The position numbers and the translations under genes were made by a program. A DNA stretch of 64,000 nt from NCBI GenBank assembly GCA_033795365.1, contig JARYGU010000001.1, forward strand, positions 620,001-684,000. The letters run 5' to 3'. This DNA is from JARYGU01 sp033795365 (GTDB lineage Bacteria > Pseudomonadota > Alphaproteobacteria > Rhizobiales > Rhizobiaceae). This document shows, piece by piece, positions 55,470 to 63,837 of the stretch. Under the pieces are notes generated by a model. The model was not told the origin of the DNA. It did not search any database and saw only the letters and a list, made by a program, of their open reading frames with translations. Each line of letters starts with the position of its first letter. Position 1 is the first letter of the stretch.

Positions 55470-56299
55470 GCCGTGCGGAAGGCGATCAGCGCGCCGATCG
55501 ATGCCGCGCTGCCGATGACATAGGCGATCGTGCCTTCCAGAACGCCGAGGCCGCCGGGAACATGGCTGACGATCGCCGTGAGGTTTGCGACGACATAGGC
55601 GGCGGTGGTTTGCGGATATCCGGCCTCCTCCGGCAGCATCTGGTGCAGGCAGGCCGCGACGAAGGCGAAGTTCACCGTTCCGATCAGCACCTGGCCGCAG
55701 GCGATCGGAAGCGACGGAAGCGCAAAGCTCCATTTTCGAAAATGCAGGCGGCCGCGCAGAAAGGCGGCGAACAGCAGATAGATCGCGACAATTGCCAGGC
55801 AGACGCAGCCGAGCGCCCGCGCAATGGCAGGGGCAAGGCCGCTGAGCCCGGTGACGCTTTCCGGCATGGCGACGAGACAGACGCCTGCAAGCGTCAGCAG
55901 GCCGAGCCCCACGGTCACGCCGCAGAAGACGATGATCTTGGCGATCGCCTCGGCCCCGAGCCCCCAGCGCGAATAGAAGCGATAACGCACCGCGCCGCTG
56001 CTGAGCGCGGCGACGCCGACATTGTGGCCGATGGCAAGGCTGGTAAAGGAGGCGAGGGCGGATTGCCAGTAAGGCAGAGGATGGCCGGCATAGCGAAGGG
56101 CGAGCGCATCGAAGCCTGTCAGGCACAGATAGGAAAGGGCGGCGAACCCGACTCCGGTAAGAAAGTTGCTCATCGGGATCGACGCGATCGATGCTCCGAT
56201 CTCTGCCGGCGAATATTGGCTGAGCGCCCGATAGATGAGGCCGGCGGCAAGGGCGACGGCTGCGACCACGAGGACGCGAAGGATGATCTTCCTGTGCAT
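55337..56299 (-). CDS. YbhN/UPF0104 family membrane protein
   Basis: 320 residues, about eight transmembrane segments (AALSYLCLTGFDALALRYAG, IIVFCGVTVGLGLLTLAGVC, LLFAAFLRGRLHFRK, VSHVPGGLGVLEGTIAYVIG). The VPGGLGVLE-type motif is shared with lysylphosphatidylglycerol synthase flippase domains. Presumed lipid transport or flipping at the inner membrane. Convergent overlap with the PLD gene; divergent from the nuclease-like gene. Confidence 0.9.
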   Translation of the reverse strand: MHRKIILRVLVVAAVALAAGLIYRALSQYSPAEIGASIASIPMSNFLTGVGFAALSYLCLTGFDALALRYAGHPLPYWQSALASFTSLAIGHNVGVAALSSGAVRYRFYSRWGLGAEAIAKIIVFCGVTVGLGLLTLAGVCLVAMPESVTGLSGLAPAIARALGCVCLAIVAIYLLFAAFLRGRLHFRKWSFALPSLPIACGQVLIGTVNFAFVAACLHQMLPEEAGYPQTTAAYVVANLTAIVSHVPGGLGVLEGTIAYVIGSAASIGALIAFRTAYFFIPLPFGLLSLLISEMLLRPADKRQEERNLRIKRTAGDMKA

Positions 56300-56394
56300 G
56301 GGCGCGAGCGATCCCGGATTGCGGTTAATGGATGCTGGAACGAAAGCCGGGGCTGCCGTGTTCCTGTCCCGTCCCGAAATCCAGCGCTTTTTTC

Positions 56395-57153
56395 ATGGTC
56401 CGCCCGATTCGCATCCTGACCTATAACGTGCATAGCTGTTTCGGCACCGACCGCAAACTCGATCCGTCGCGGATCGCGGAGGTGATCGCCGCATGCGAGC
56501 CCGACGTCATCGCCCTGCAGGAGATCGATGTCGAAAGGGCGCGAAGCGGCGGAATGGACCAGGCGCATATGATCGCCTCGCATCTGCGCATGACTGCGCA
56601 TTTCCATCCGGCGCTGCATCTGGAAGACGAGAAATACGGGGATGCGATCCTGACCGCCTTGCCGACGCGGCTCGTCAAGGCGGGGCCGTTGCCCTCGGTG
56701 GGCGAGCCGCGCGGGGCGCTCTGGGTGGAGGTCGACCTCGGCGAGGTGAAGCTGCAGATGTTCGTGACGCATCTCGGCCTGTTCGGGGCGGAGCGCGTCC
56801 GCCAGACGGAAGCTCTGCTCGGGCCGTCGTGGCTGGGCGGATCCATTCCGGCCGGCTCGCGCGTGGTGCTTGCCGGAGACCTGAACTCCGTGCGCCGGTC
56901 GCCGGCCTATCGGATGCTGACGCGCGTGCTGCGCGACACGCAGCTCGAACCGGGCATGCAGCCGAAACCGACATTCCCATCCCGGCTGCCGCTTCTGCGG
57001 CTCGACCACATTCTGGCCGGAGAGGGCCTGCGGGTGCTGGAAACGAAGGTTCACGCGGACAAGCTTGCGCGCCTTGCCTCCGACCATCTGCCGCTTTCGG
57101 CGGTCTTGGAAATCCTGCCGCTCGACGATGATGCTCCGGCGATCCGCAAATAG
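56395..57153 (+). CDS. Endonuclease/exonuclease/phosphatase family protein (YbhP-like)
   Basis: 252 residues from ATG 56395; ATG 56332 would add 21 residues. EEP fold motifs: RILTYNVHSC, DVIALQEID, FVTHLGL, VLAGDLNSV, RLDHILAG and ASDHLPLSAVL. Mg-dependent phosphodiesterase; with PLD and YbhN neighbours a phospholipid or headgroup substrate is more likely than DNA (inference). Confidence 0.9.
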   Translation: MVRPIRILTYNVHSCFGTDRKLDPSRIAEVIAACEPDVIALQEIDVERARSGGMDQAHMIASHLRMTAHFHPALHLEDEKYGDAILTALPTRLVKAGPLPSVGEPRGALWVEVDLGEVKLQMFVTHLGLFGAERVRQTEALLGPSWLGGSIPAGSRVVLAGDLNSVRRSPAYRMLTRVLRDTQLEPGMQPKPTFPSRLPLLRLDHILAGEGLRVLETKVHADKLARLASDHLPLSAVLEILPLDDDAPAIRK

Positions 57154-57259
57154 GTGCTTCCCCTATCTGTGCCTGCATGTGGTTTCCCACGAATTCGAAG
57201 CCATGTTTTCGCAACAATTTAATGAATTGTTAAAGCTCCCTCATCCGGAGAAAATTTAT

Positions 57260-58555
57260 ATGGCGCTTGGCGTTTCGCACCGATTGCAAGATGGCATCGA
57301 TGCAGTGGAGACCATGACCCGATTTGCGCTGGCCGTCCTGGCGCTCGCATCCGGTGTTTATACCTATCTCGGCGTTCGCAGCATTCTAGACGGTTCGGCA
57401 ACGGCCGTATTCTTCGCAGCTCTCATCTATTCAAGCGCGGTTTCGGTCGCGATCTATGCCTTCTGGACCTATATGGCGCGGTTCTATCCGCATGTGACGG
57501 GAGCGGCCGGCCGCGGCGCGATGCTCGGCGTGATGGCGCTCGGATGCGCTATGATCATCGCCATGTCGAGCTGGCTCAATGCAGCCGCCCTCGCGGGCTC
57601 GGCGGCGCTCGAGCAGCATCTGGCCGAGACGCTCGAGGATTATACCGGCGATCTCGACCGCGCACACCAGAACGCGCTTGCCGCCCAAAGCCTGCTGCCG
57701 GACATCCAGCGGACATCGGAACGCTTCGCGCGCCTGGCCGAGCAGGAGCGGGAAACCGGAGCGCTGACCGGAACGACCGGCTCGGGCAGCGTGGTCCAGC
57801 TACTTTCGCAGATGGCCGCGCAGCTCACAGAGCTGGAGACCGGCATTTCCGCCTCGCGCGAGCGGGTGACCACCCTCTTCGACCGGGGGCGGGAGCATCT
57901 CGCCAAGATGCGCGAGCTCGTTTCGGCGCCCGGCGCGATCGATCCGCGCGCCGACCAGTTTTCGGCCGAGGTGGTGGCGCTCAGCGGCGTGATCGCCTCG
58001 CTGGAGCAGACGTCCATCGCCGCGTCGGTGAAGCGCGCGGCCGACGACCTTTCGCTCGGCTTCATTGCGCCGGTGGCAAGCGGCCAGGAAGCCGATCTCG
58101 CCAACAGGCAGGATCGGGTGATGGAGACCATACGGGCGTCCGTCGCCGCGCAATCCAAGGTGCTGTCCCAGGCCGCCGACGAGATCCTGAGGCGGGAACC
58201 GGTGGTCGAGCGGCGTTTCGTGCCACTCTCGTCCGCCGAAGCCGTCCTGCGCTATGCCGGCGACTTCATTCCGAGCTGGGCGGGCGCGATTTCGATCGAT
58301 CTTCTTCCCGCCGTTCTCGTCTTCATGCTGTCGATCGTTCACGGCGCCATCCGCCGACAGCAGCGGCGCCTGCCGTTTGCCGAACGCATCACGGCGGCCG
58401 AGCTGCTGGAGGCGATGGCCGTCCAGAAGGAGCTTTCCCGCCGTCCGGCGCCGGAAGAGATGGAGGAGGCCCTGCGGGACATGGAGCAGGAACAGTCCAA
58501 CATCACCAATCTCGAAGTCGGCGCCAAGCCGGCGCGAAAAGGGCAGCCGACATGA
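57260..58555 (+). CDS. Membrane protein with coiled-coil, unknown function
   Basis: 431 residues from ATG 57260, with GGAG nine bases upstream; ATG 57203 is possible. Three N-terminal transmembrane segments (FALAVLALASGVYTYLGV, AVFFAALIYSSAVSVAIYAF, AMLGVMALGCAMIIAMSS), a long periplasmic helical/coiled-coil region of about 230 residues, a fourth segment (AISIDLLPAVLVFMLSIVHG) and a cytoplasmic tail. It overlaps the ClpP-like gene by ATGA, so the two products probably act together. No known domain. Confidence 0.8.
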   Translation: MALGVSHRLQDGIDAVETMTRFALAVLALASGVYTYLGVRSILDGSATAVFFAALIYSSAVSVAIYAFWTYMARFYPHVTGAAGRGAMLGVMALGCAMIIAMSSWLNAAALAGSAALEQHLAETLEDYTGDLDRAHQNALAAQSLLPDIQRTSERFARLAEQERETGALTGTTGSGSVVQLLSQMAAQLTELETGISASRERVTTLFDRGREHLAKMRELVSAPGAIDPRADQFSAEVVALSGVIASLEQTSIAASVKRAADDLSLGFIAPVASGQEADLANRQDRVMETIRASVAAQSKVLSQAADEILRREPVVERRFVPLSSAEAVLRYAGDFIPSWAGAISIDLLPAVLVFMLSIVHGAIRRQQRRLPFAERITAAELLEAMAVQKELSRRPAPEEMEEALRDMEQEQSNITNLEVGAKPARKGQPT

Positions 58556-59343
58556 TGCCGGGCGGCTTCGACGTCGTGAAGGATCGGCTGCTGCGCGCCA
58601 ATGACGGCGAGCTCATGCGTGCCGCCTTCTATTCGCTTCTCGCTGCGGCCGTGGTTTTCCTGGCGATCGACGTTTCCGAGATCCGGGAGCAGGCCCGTAC
58701 GACGCAGGCCGCCACGCCGGGGCAGGCGGAGGACCTGCCTGCCTTGCCACCGGCGTTGACCGAAGGTGAGCCGCAGGACATGCCGGGCGAGCTTCAGACG
58801 GACATGGACGCGCTGCGCACGCCGATCCGCTTCGAATTGCAGCCTGGAGGCATCCTTTCCGCCGCCGGAACCATCGACCTCGGCGCTGCCGACCGTTTTC
58901 GCGGGGAATTGGACCAACGCGGCGAATATGTGAAGACGGTTCTCCTGAATTCGCCGGGTGGTTCCGTCGACGACGCCCTGTCGATTTCGGAGGAGATCAG
59001 AAAACGCAATCTCGGCACCAGGGTCGCCGCCGGATCGATCTGCGCATCCTCATGCCCGATCGTTTTTGCCGGCGGCGTGACGCGGGAGGCTGCCAGCGAC
59101 GCGATCATCGGAGTCCATCAGGTATTCAACGGCGGCAAGGACGCTCCGACGCCGGAGCAGGCGATGGCCACCGCGCAGGCGACCACGGCGCGCGTAAGCC
59201 GCCATCTGGAAGCGATGGGAATAGCGCCCGGTCTCTGGTTCCGCGCGCTGGAGACCCCGCCGGACAGGCTTTACTATCTTTCCGACGAGGAGCGGCGGGA
59301 GCTTCGCCTGACGACAGGGACGCTTTCCGCCGAGGCCGGGTAG
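58552..59343 (+). CDS. ClpP/crotonase-like membrane-anchored protein (COG3904 type)
   Basis: 263 residues from ATG 58552, overlapping the upstream stop (ATGA). One N-terminal transmembrane segment (AAFYSLLAAAVVFLAIDVSE), then a ClpP-like fold: TVLLNSPGGSVDDALSISEE, AGSICASSCPIVFAGG with the candidate nucleophile Ser, and IIGVHQVFNGG with the candidate His. The domain would face the periplasm. Possible periplasmic peptidase; activity unproven. Confidence 0.82.
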   Translation: MMPGGFDVVKDRLLRANDGELMRAAFYSLLAAAVVFLAIDVSEIREQARTTQAATPGQAEDLPALPPALTEGEPQDMPGELQTDMDALRTPIRFELQPGGILSAAGTIDLGAADRFRGELDQRGEYVKTVLLNSPGGSVDDALSISEEIRKRNLGTRVAAGSICASSCPIVFAGGVTREAASDAIIGVHQVFNGGKDAPTPEQAMATAQATTARVSRHLEAMGIAPGLWFRALETPPDRLYYLSDEERRELRLTTGTLSAEAG

Positions 59344-59355
59344 CGTCGCCGGGCG

Positions 59356-59685
59356 CTATCGGGGGAACTCGGGATAGCGCCGGCCGAATTCCGCGTCGGG
59401 GCAGGGAGCCTCGCTCGTCCGGAGCATGACGGAAATCGGAGCCTGCGGACTGACCTCTTCTTCCGAATGCACTTTGACGCGTTCGCCATTGTCGCGGATG
59501 AGCGTCGCTTCCGATCTGAAGCCCTTTTCCAGAAGCCAGTCCCTCGGCAGGCTGAGCTCAATGCGGACCGCCGTCTCGGGAGCGTTTTCCCGATGCTCGG
59601 CGATGAGATGGTAGGCGACGGGCGAGACGTGACCATTCACGTCGATACGCCCCGTACCGTCGGCCTGGGAGACGTGCTGTGACAT
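59356..59685 (-). CDS. Hypothetical protein, 109 residues
   Basis: ATG 59683-59685 with AAGGA eight bases upstream. Soluble, beta-rich: VSPVAYHLIAEHRENAPETA, ELSLPRDWLLEKGF, EAPCPDAEFGRRYPEFP. No domain recognised; convergent with the ClpP-like gene. Confidence 0.7.
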   Translation of the reverse strand: MSQHVSQADGTGRIDVNGHVSPVAYHLIAEHRENAPETAVRIELSLPRDWLLEKGFRSEATLIRDNGERVKVHSEEEVSPQAPISVMLRTSEAPCPDAEFGRRYPEFPR

Positions 59686-59729
59686 GGAAAGGTTCCTTCG
59701 GGCTTTGCGCCGAAACGCACTTGGACGCT

Positions 59730-59867
59730 CTATGCCTGGTTCCGCGCGATAGTGGCGGATGCAGGTTGCGAGACGCTGTCCTTGGTCTGATTTGAAGGCT
59801 CGCGAATGTCGAGCCACTCGCGTTCGAGGCGGGCATAGGTGTCGATCGGCACGTATTTGGATTTCAC
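59730..59867 (-). CDS. Very small protein, 45 residues
   Basis: GTG at 59865-59867 with AGGAGG six bases upstream, an unusually strong site for such a short frame; stop TAG at 59730. Sequence starts VKSKYVPIDTYARLEREWLD and ends in a Ser/Gln/Ala-rich tail. Unknown; probably soluble. Confidence 0.55.
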   Translation of the reverse strand: MKSKYVPIDTYARLEREWLDIREPSNQTKDSVSQPASATIARNQA

Positions 59868-59977
59868 GTCTGACCTCCTGTATTGGGTGCGGGGTATGAA
59901 CACGCTGATGCGCGGAAGGTTCCCGCCTTTCGTCAAGTTGACCGGAAAAGGCGGCGAACCTCAGGCGCCGGGGAAAC

Positions 59978-60178
59978 TTAGTCGCCTTTGGTCTTGCCGG
60001 CGTCCGAAAGCTTTTCGCGGCTCGGATCGTTCAGGTTCTCGCCTTCGGCATCCCGGTCACGCTCCGGATCGTCCTTGGCGGGCATGTAGCCTCTAGGACG
60101 GTTTTCCTTCGGGCCTTCCCAGCGCGGCGATTGTCCGGTCGTGCCGGGGGCGCCATCCTTGGGGCTGTTCTGTTCCAT
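59978..60178 (-). CDS. Small hydrophilic protein, 66 residues
   Basis: ATG 60176-60178 with AAGGAGATCGAC upstream. Highly charged and Pro/Gly/Asp-rich (MEQNSPKDGAPGTTGQSPRW, then DDPERDRDAEGENLNDPS), predicted disordered. Resembles small stress-related proteins of Rhizobiales, function unknown. Confidence 0.7.
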   Translation of the reverse strand: MEQNSPKDGAPGTTGQSPRWEGPKENRPRGYMPAKDDPERDRDAEGENLNDPSREKLSDAGKTKGD

Positions 60179-60215
60179 GTCGATCTCCTTCGCTCTGCCT
60201 CGAAATTTCCGGGGC

Positions 60216-60476
60216 TCACACCTCGCCGAAACGGCCGCCTTCACGGTAGAGGTCGCGGTTTATGGCGCGCTCCTCGGCATCGTCCGGCAAAGCCTCATCA
60301 CTGTTCTGATAGGCGTCGTCGTCCTGGCTTTCCGGTGCGGCGCCGTCTTCCTCGATGCCGGGCGGCAGGTCTTCCGGATCCGGGATGCTGTCCGGCACCG
60401 TTTCCACGGCATCGATCTCGTTTTCCTGCGGTTCGATTTCCGGATCGGGAATTCTCGGTTTGTCGCGCGGGTCCAT
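60216..60476 (-). CDS. Small acidic protein, 86 residues
   Basis: ATG 60474-60476 with AAAGGAGAA upstream. Strongly acidic, Pro-rich (MDPRDKPRIPDPEIEPQENE, then DDDAYQNSDEALPDDAEERA) with no predicted fold until the short C-terminal helix. 37 bases upstream of the next small gene on the same strand, so probably co-transcribed. Confidence 0.7.
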   Translation of the reverse strand: MDPRDKPRIPDPEIEPQENEIDAVETVPDSIPDPEDLPPGIEEDGAAPESQDDDAYQNSDEALPDDAEERAINRDLYREGGRFGEV

Positions 60477-60608
60477 GCCGTTCTCCTTTCGCTTCCTGGG
60501 AGGAACTCGTGTTCTCCGGCGTTGTTCCGTCGGCGCGGTGGAACCTTTCATGAAGCTTGTAAGTTGATTTCACGAATTATTCCGGCGGATTCATAACGAG
60601 GAGACGGC

Positions 60609-61253
60609 ATGCGGTTCCTTCGCGACAACAGTCTGACGATCGTGCTCGTCGCGGCCACGCTGTTTTGCATCGGCGGCATGATGCTTGCGGGGTTCAGGGT
60701 CTATAACCACGAGCTTTCGAGCCATGGCGAAAATGCGGTCGTTTTCTGGCAATATATCCGTAGCGGCCATTTCCTCTCCGCGCTTTTCGAAAACTGGGAA
60801 AGCGAATTCCTGCAGATGATGGTCTATGTCTGCCTGACCGCCTTCCTGTTCCAGAGAGGATCGTCGGAATCGAAGGATCCCGATCAGACGCCCGAAGAAC
60901 GCCTTGCGGAGGAGAACGACCCGCCGTGGCTTCGCTACCATGGGCGGATCGTCAGGTTCACCTATTCCTATTCGCTCGGCATCGCTCTCGGGGTGCTGTT
61001 CGTCCTGTCTTTCGTCCTCCACCTTTACGGCAGCCTCGAAGCGGCGAATGCCGAGGCGATGCGCCATGGAGAGCCGGCGGCAAGCCTGCCGGCCTATCTA
61101 GTCGACAGCCAGTTCTGGTTCGAATCCTTCCAGAACTGGCAGTCCGAGTTCCTGTCGACCGCAGTCCTCGTCGTGCTGTCGATCTTCCTGAGGTTCCGCG
61201 GCTCCCCGGAATCGAAACCGGTGGATGCGAGCGCCGGCGAGACGGGCGGCTAG
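60609..61253 (+). CDS. DUF6766 family membrane protein
   Basis: 214 residues from ATG 60609 with GAGGAGA upstream. Three hydrophobic segments (SLTIVLVAATLFCIGGMMLA, TYSYSLGIALGVLFVLSFVL, FLSTAVLVVLSIFL) and twice the motif FxxxFxNWxSEFLxxxVxVxLxxFLxxRGSxESK, showing internal duplication. Matches DUF6766; no known function. Divergent from the small acidic gene. Confidence 0.82.
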   Translation: MRFLRDNSLTIVLVAATLFCIGGMMLAGFRVYNHELSSHGENAVVFWQYIRSGHFLSALFENWESEFLQMMVYVCLTAFLFQRGSSESKDPDQTPEERLAEENDPPWLRYHGRIVRFTYSYSLGIALGVLFVLSFVLHLYGSLEAANAEAMRHGEPAASLPAYLVDSQFWFESFQNWQSEFLSTAVLVVLSIFLRFRGSPESKPVDASAGETGG

Positions 61254-61270
61254 ACCGGTCCGGCGCGAGA

Positions 61271-62620
61271 TCACGATGCCGGCCGGGGCGGCGCGGCCAC
61301 GCTGACGCGCCAGATCGTGTTGCCGACATCGTCGGCGACCAACAGCGAGCCCCTGCCGTCGATCGCGACCCCCACCGGCCGGCCGCGCGCCTTGCCGTCG
61401 GGGCCGATGAAATCCGTGAGTACGTCCAGGGGATCGCCCGAGGGCTTGCCGTTCACGAAGGGAACGAAGATGACCTTGTAGCCGCTTCGCGGGCGGCGGT
61501 TCCAAGAGCCGTGCTGGCCGACGAAGGCGCCGTTGGCATAGAGAGCGCCGAGCTGGGTGCCCTTGTTGAACGTGAGGCCGAGCGAGGCGGTGTGCGCCCC
61601 CAGTGCATAATCCGGAACGATGGCCCGCTCGACCAGCTCGGGGCGCTGGGGTTCTACCCGGTCGTCGACATGGCGGCCGTAATAGCTGTAGGGCCAGCCA
61701 TAGAATCCGCCATCCCTGACCGACGTCATATAGTCGGGAACGAGGTCGCTGCCGATCTCGTCGCGCTCGTTGACGGCCACCCAGAGCTCCCCGGTGTCCG
61801 GGTTCCAAGAAAGACCGTTGGGATTGCGCAGGCCGGAGGCGAACAGGCGGACATTCTTCGTTGCCACGTCGATCTCCAGAACCGCAGCGCGGTTGTGCTC
61901 GGCATCCATGCCGTTTTCGCCGACATTGCTGTTCGAACCCACCGTCGCATAGAGCTTGGAACCGTCCGGGCTGGCGATCACGTCCTTGGTCCAGTGATGG
62001 TTGATCGGCCCGGCGGGAAGATCGGCGATCTTCTCGCCCGGCGCAGCGATCTTCGTATCGCCGTCACGATAGGGAAACGCCAGAATCGCATCGGTATTGG
62101 CGACATAGAGCCTGCCGTTGGCAAGCGTCATTCCGAAGGGGGAATTGAGGTTTTCAAGAAGTACGGAGCGTGTTTCGGCGGTGCCGTCTCCGTCGGTGTC
62201 CCTGAGCAGGGTGATGCGATTGGCGCTCGGCACCTCCGCGCCGGCACGCCCCATGAAAAATCCCATCGCCCAGTCGCGCAGGCTGAACCCCTGATCTTCC
62301 TTTTCCGGCCTGTTGCTCTCGGCCACGAGCACGTCTCCGTTCGCAAGCACGTGCAGCCAGCGGGGATGGTCGAGATCGGCCGCAAAGGCATTGACCGCAA
62401 GGCCGGTGGCGGCCGTCGGCGTCTCCCCGTCCTGCCACTGCGACGCCTCCGCGATATTGACGGTCGGGATGAGCTCGGGATTGGGCTCCGGAAGGCTGGG
62501 GGAAGGTCCGTATCCTTCCTCGACGCTGAGCGTGGCGGACTCTTGGTTGAGATAGAGGAAGAGGGCGCCGGCGGCGGCCAAACCGACCAGGATCAGTATG
62601 AGACGGATGAAAGAGCGCAT
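61271..62620 (-). CDS. PQQ-type sugar (sorbosone/glucose) dehydrogenase family protein
   Basis: 449 residues. N-terminal membrane anchor or signal (LILILVGLAAAGALFLYLNQ). Six-bladed propeller of the soluble glucose/sorbosone dehydrogenase type: HPRWLHVLANGDVLVAESNR, LRNPNGLSWNPDTGELWVAV, NERDEIGSDLVPDY, GWPYSYYG and FVGQHGSWNRRPRSGYKVIF. Periplasmic; substrate cannot be told from sequence. Confidence 0.9.
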   Translation of the reverse strand: MRSFIRLILILVGLAAAGALFLYLNQESATLSVEEGYGPSPSLPEPNPELIPTVNIAEASQWQDGETPTAATGLAVNAFAADLDHPRWLHVLANGDVLVAESNRPEKEDQGFSLRDWAMGFFMGRAGAEVPSANRITLLRDTDGDGTAETRSVLLENLNSPFGMTLANGRLYVANTDAILAFPYRDGDTKIAAPGEKIADLPAGPINHHWTKDVIASPDGSKLYATVGSNSNVGENGMDAEHNRAAVLEIDVATKNVRLFASGLRNPNGLSWNPDTGELWVAVNERDEIGSDLVPDYMTSVRDGGFYGWPYSYYGRHVDDRVEPQRPELVERAIVPDYALGAHTASLGLTFNKGTQLGALYANGAFVGQHGSWNRRPRSGYKVIFVPFVNGKPSGDPLDVLTDFIGPDGKARGRPVGVAIDGRGSLLVADDVGNTIWRVSVAAPPRPAS

Positions 62621-62823
62621 GAAACAATCCTCGTCGGCGAGAAGCGATTTTCGAGCGGGTAACGTCCAAACTCCTCTTTCGTTCAGCGCGAAGCGAGCAT
62701 TTTCAAAAGCGTAGGATGACCGCCATGTCCTGAAAAAGCCTGCGCCGTCTAATCTTTCCAGCCGGAATCTCCGCCCTATATCGCCTCGGCGGGACGATTT
62801 GGAAAAGAGGTGCCGACCGAAGG

Positions 62824-63837
62824 ATGAAGGATGATCGAGCTACGAGGCCGGCAACTTACGCACGATTCGCTCCCCCGGGCCTGATCTGTCTCCTTGCATC
62901 CGGCTGCCGCGGTGCCCAGTCCGCGCTCGATCCGGCGGGGGAGGAGGCGGAAGCCATCCATTCCCTGTTGGTGGTGACCGCTGTCGGCGGCGGGATCATA
63001 TGGCTTCTCGTGGTCGGGCTGATCCTCTATGCGCGACGGCGCGACCGGCCCGTGCTGGATGTCGAGCGGGCACAGAAACTGATCTCCTGGGGCGGGGTGG
63101 CCTTCCCGACGGTGATCCTCCTCGCTCTTCTCTCCTACGCGCTGTGGAAGATGCCGGTCGCCAGGCCCTGGTTCGATCCCGGCGACGCGCCCATGACGGT
63201 CGAGGTGACGGGAGAGCAGTTCTGGTGGCGCGTGCGCTATCTCGACCAGGAGGGGGAGCCGGTCTTCGAGACGGCGAACGAGATCCTCATGCCGATCGGC
63301 GAGCGCGTGCGCTTCCTGTTGAAGGCGCACGACGTGATCCATTCCTTCTGGATACCGGCGCTCGGCGGCAAGATGGACATGATCCCGGGCCGCACCAATG
63401 TCTTTTCCCTGAAGGCGACGCGCACCGGCATCTACCGCGGACCCTGTGCCGAATTCTGCGGCAGTTCCCACGCGCTGATGAACCTGACCGCGCGCGTTCT
63501 CGAGCCGCAGGCGTTCCGCGAATGGTTCGAGAGCCGCAGCGCGCCGGCTGGCCGGCCAGCGGAAACCGAAGGGCAGGCGGCCTTTCTCTCACATGGCTGC
63601 GGCGCCTGTCACAGCGTGCGCGGGACGCAGGCGCGCGGGCAGGTGGGACCCGATCTGACGGCCTTTGCAAAGCGCGAAAGGCTCGGCGCGGGCGTCGCGG
63701 CCAACACCCAGGAAAACCGCGTCCGCTTCATCCGCAATCCGGACGGGCTGAAGCCCGGCGTACGCATGCCGGCCTTTTCGATGGTTCCCGATAGCGAGCT
63801 GGAAGCGATCGCGACATATCTCGGAGGCCTCGAATGA
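62824..63837 (+). CDS. coxB: Cytochrome c oxidase subunit II with fused cytochrome c domain
   Basis: 337 residues from ATG 62824. Lipoprotein-like signal (LICLLASGC, Cys28), two transmembrane segments (about 48-70 and 92-110), then the CuA cupredoxin domain with His173 and CAEFCGSSHALM (Cys208, Cys212, His216, Met219). A C-terminal cytochrome c domain adds CGACH (259-263) and a distal Met in VRMPAFSM. This caa3-like form takes electrons through its own heme. ATGA overlap with coxA. Confidence 0.94.
   Translation: MKDDRATRPATYARFAPPGLICLLASGCRGAQSALDPAGEEAEAIHSLLVVTAVGGGIIWLLVVGLILYARRRDRPVLDVERAQKLISWGGVAFPTVILLALLSYALWKMPVARPWFDPGDAPMTVEVTGEQFWWRVRYLDQEGEPVFETANEILMPIGERVRFLLKAHDVIHSFWIPALGGKMDMIPGRTNVFSLKATRTGIYRGPCAEFCGSSHALMNLTARVLEPQAFREWFESRSAPAGRPAETEGQAAFLSHGCGACHSVRGTQARGQVGPDLTAFAKRERLGAGVAANTQENRVRFIRNPDGLKPGVRMPAFSMVPDSELEAIATYLGGLE

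Noticed and set aside
57544..58551. Long Arg/Gly-rich frame leading into the ClpP-like gene
   Set aside because: The upstream part is out of frame with the coiled-coil gene; the true start is ATG 58552 overlapping that gene's stop.
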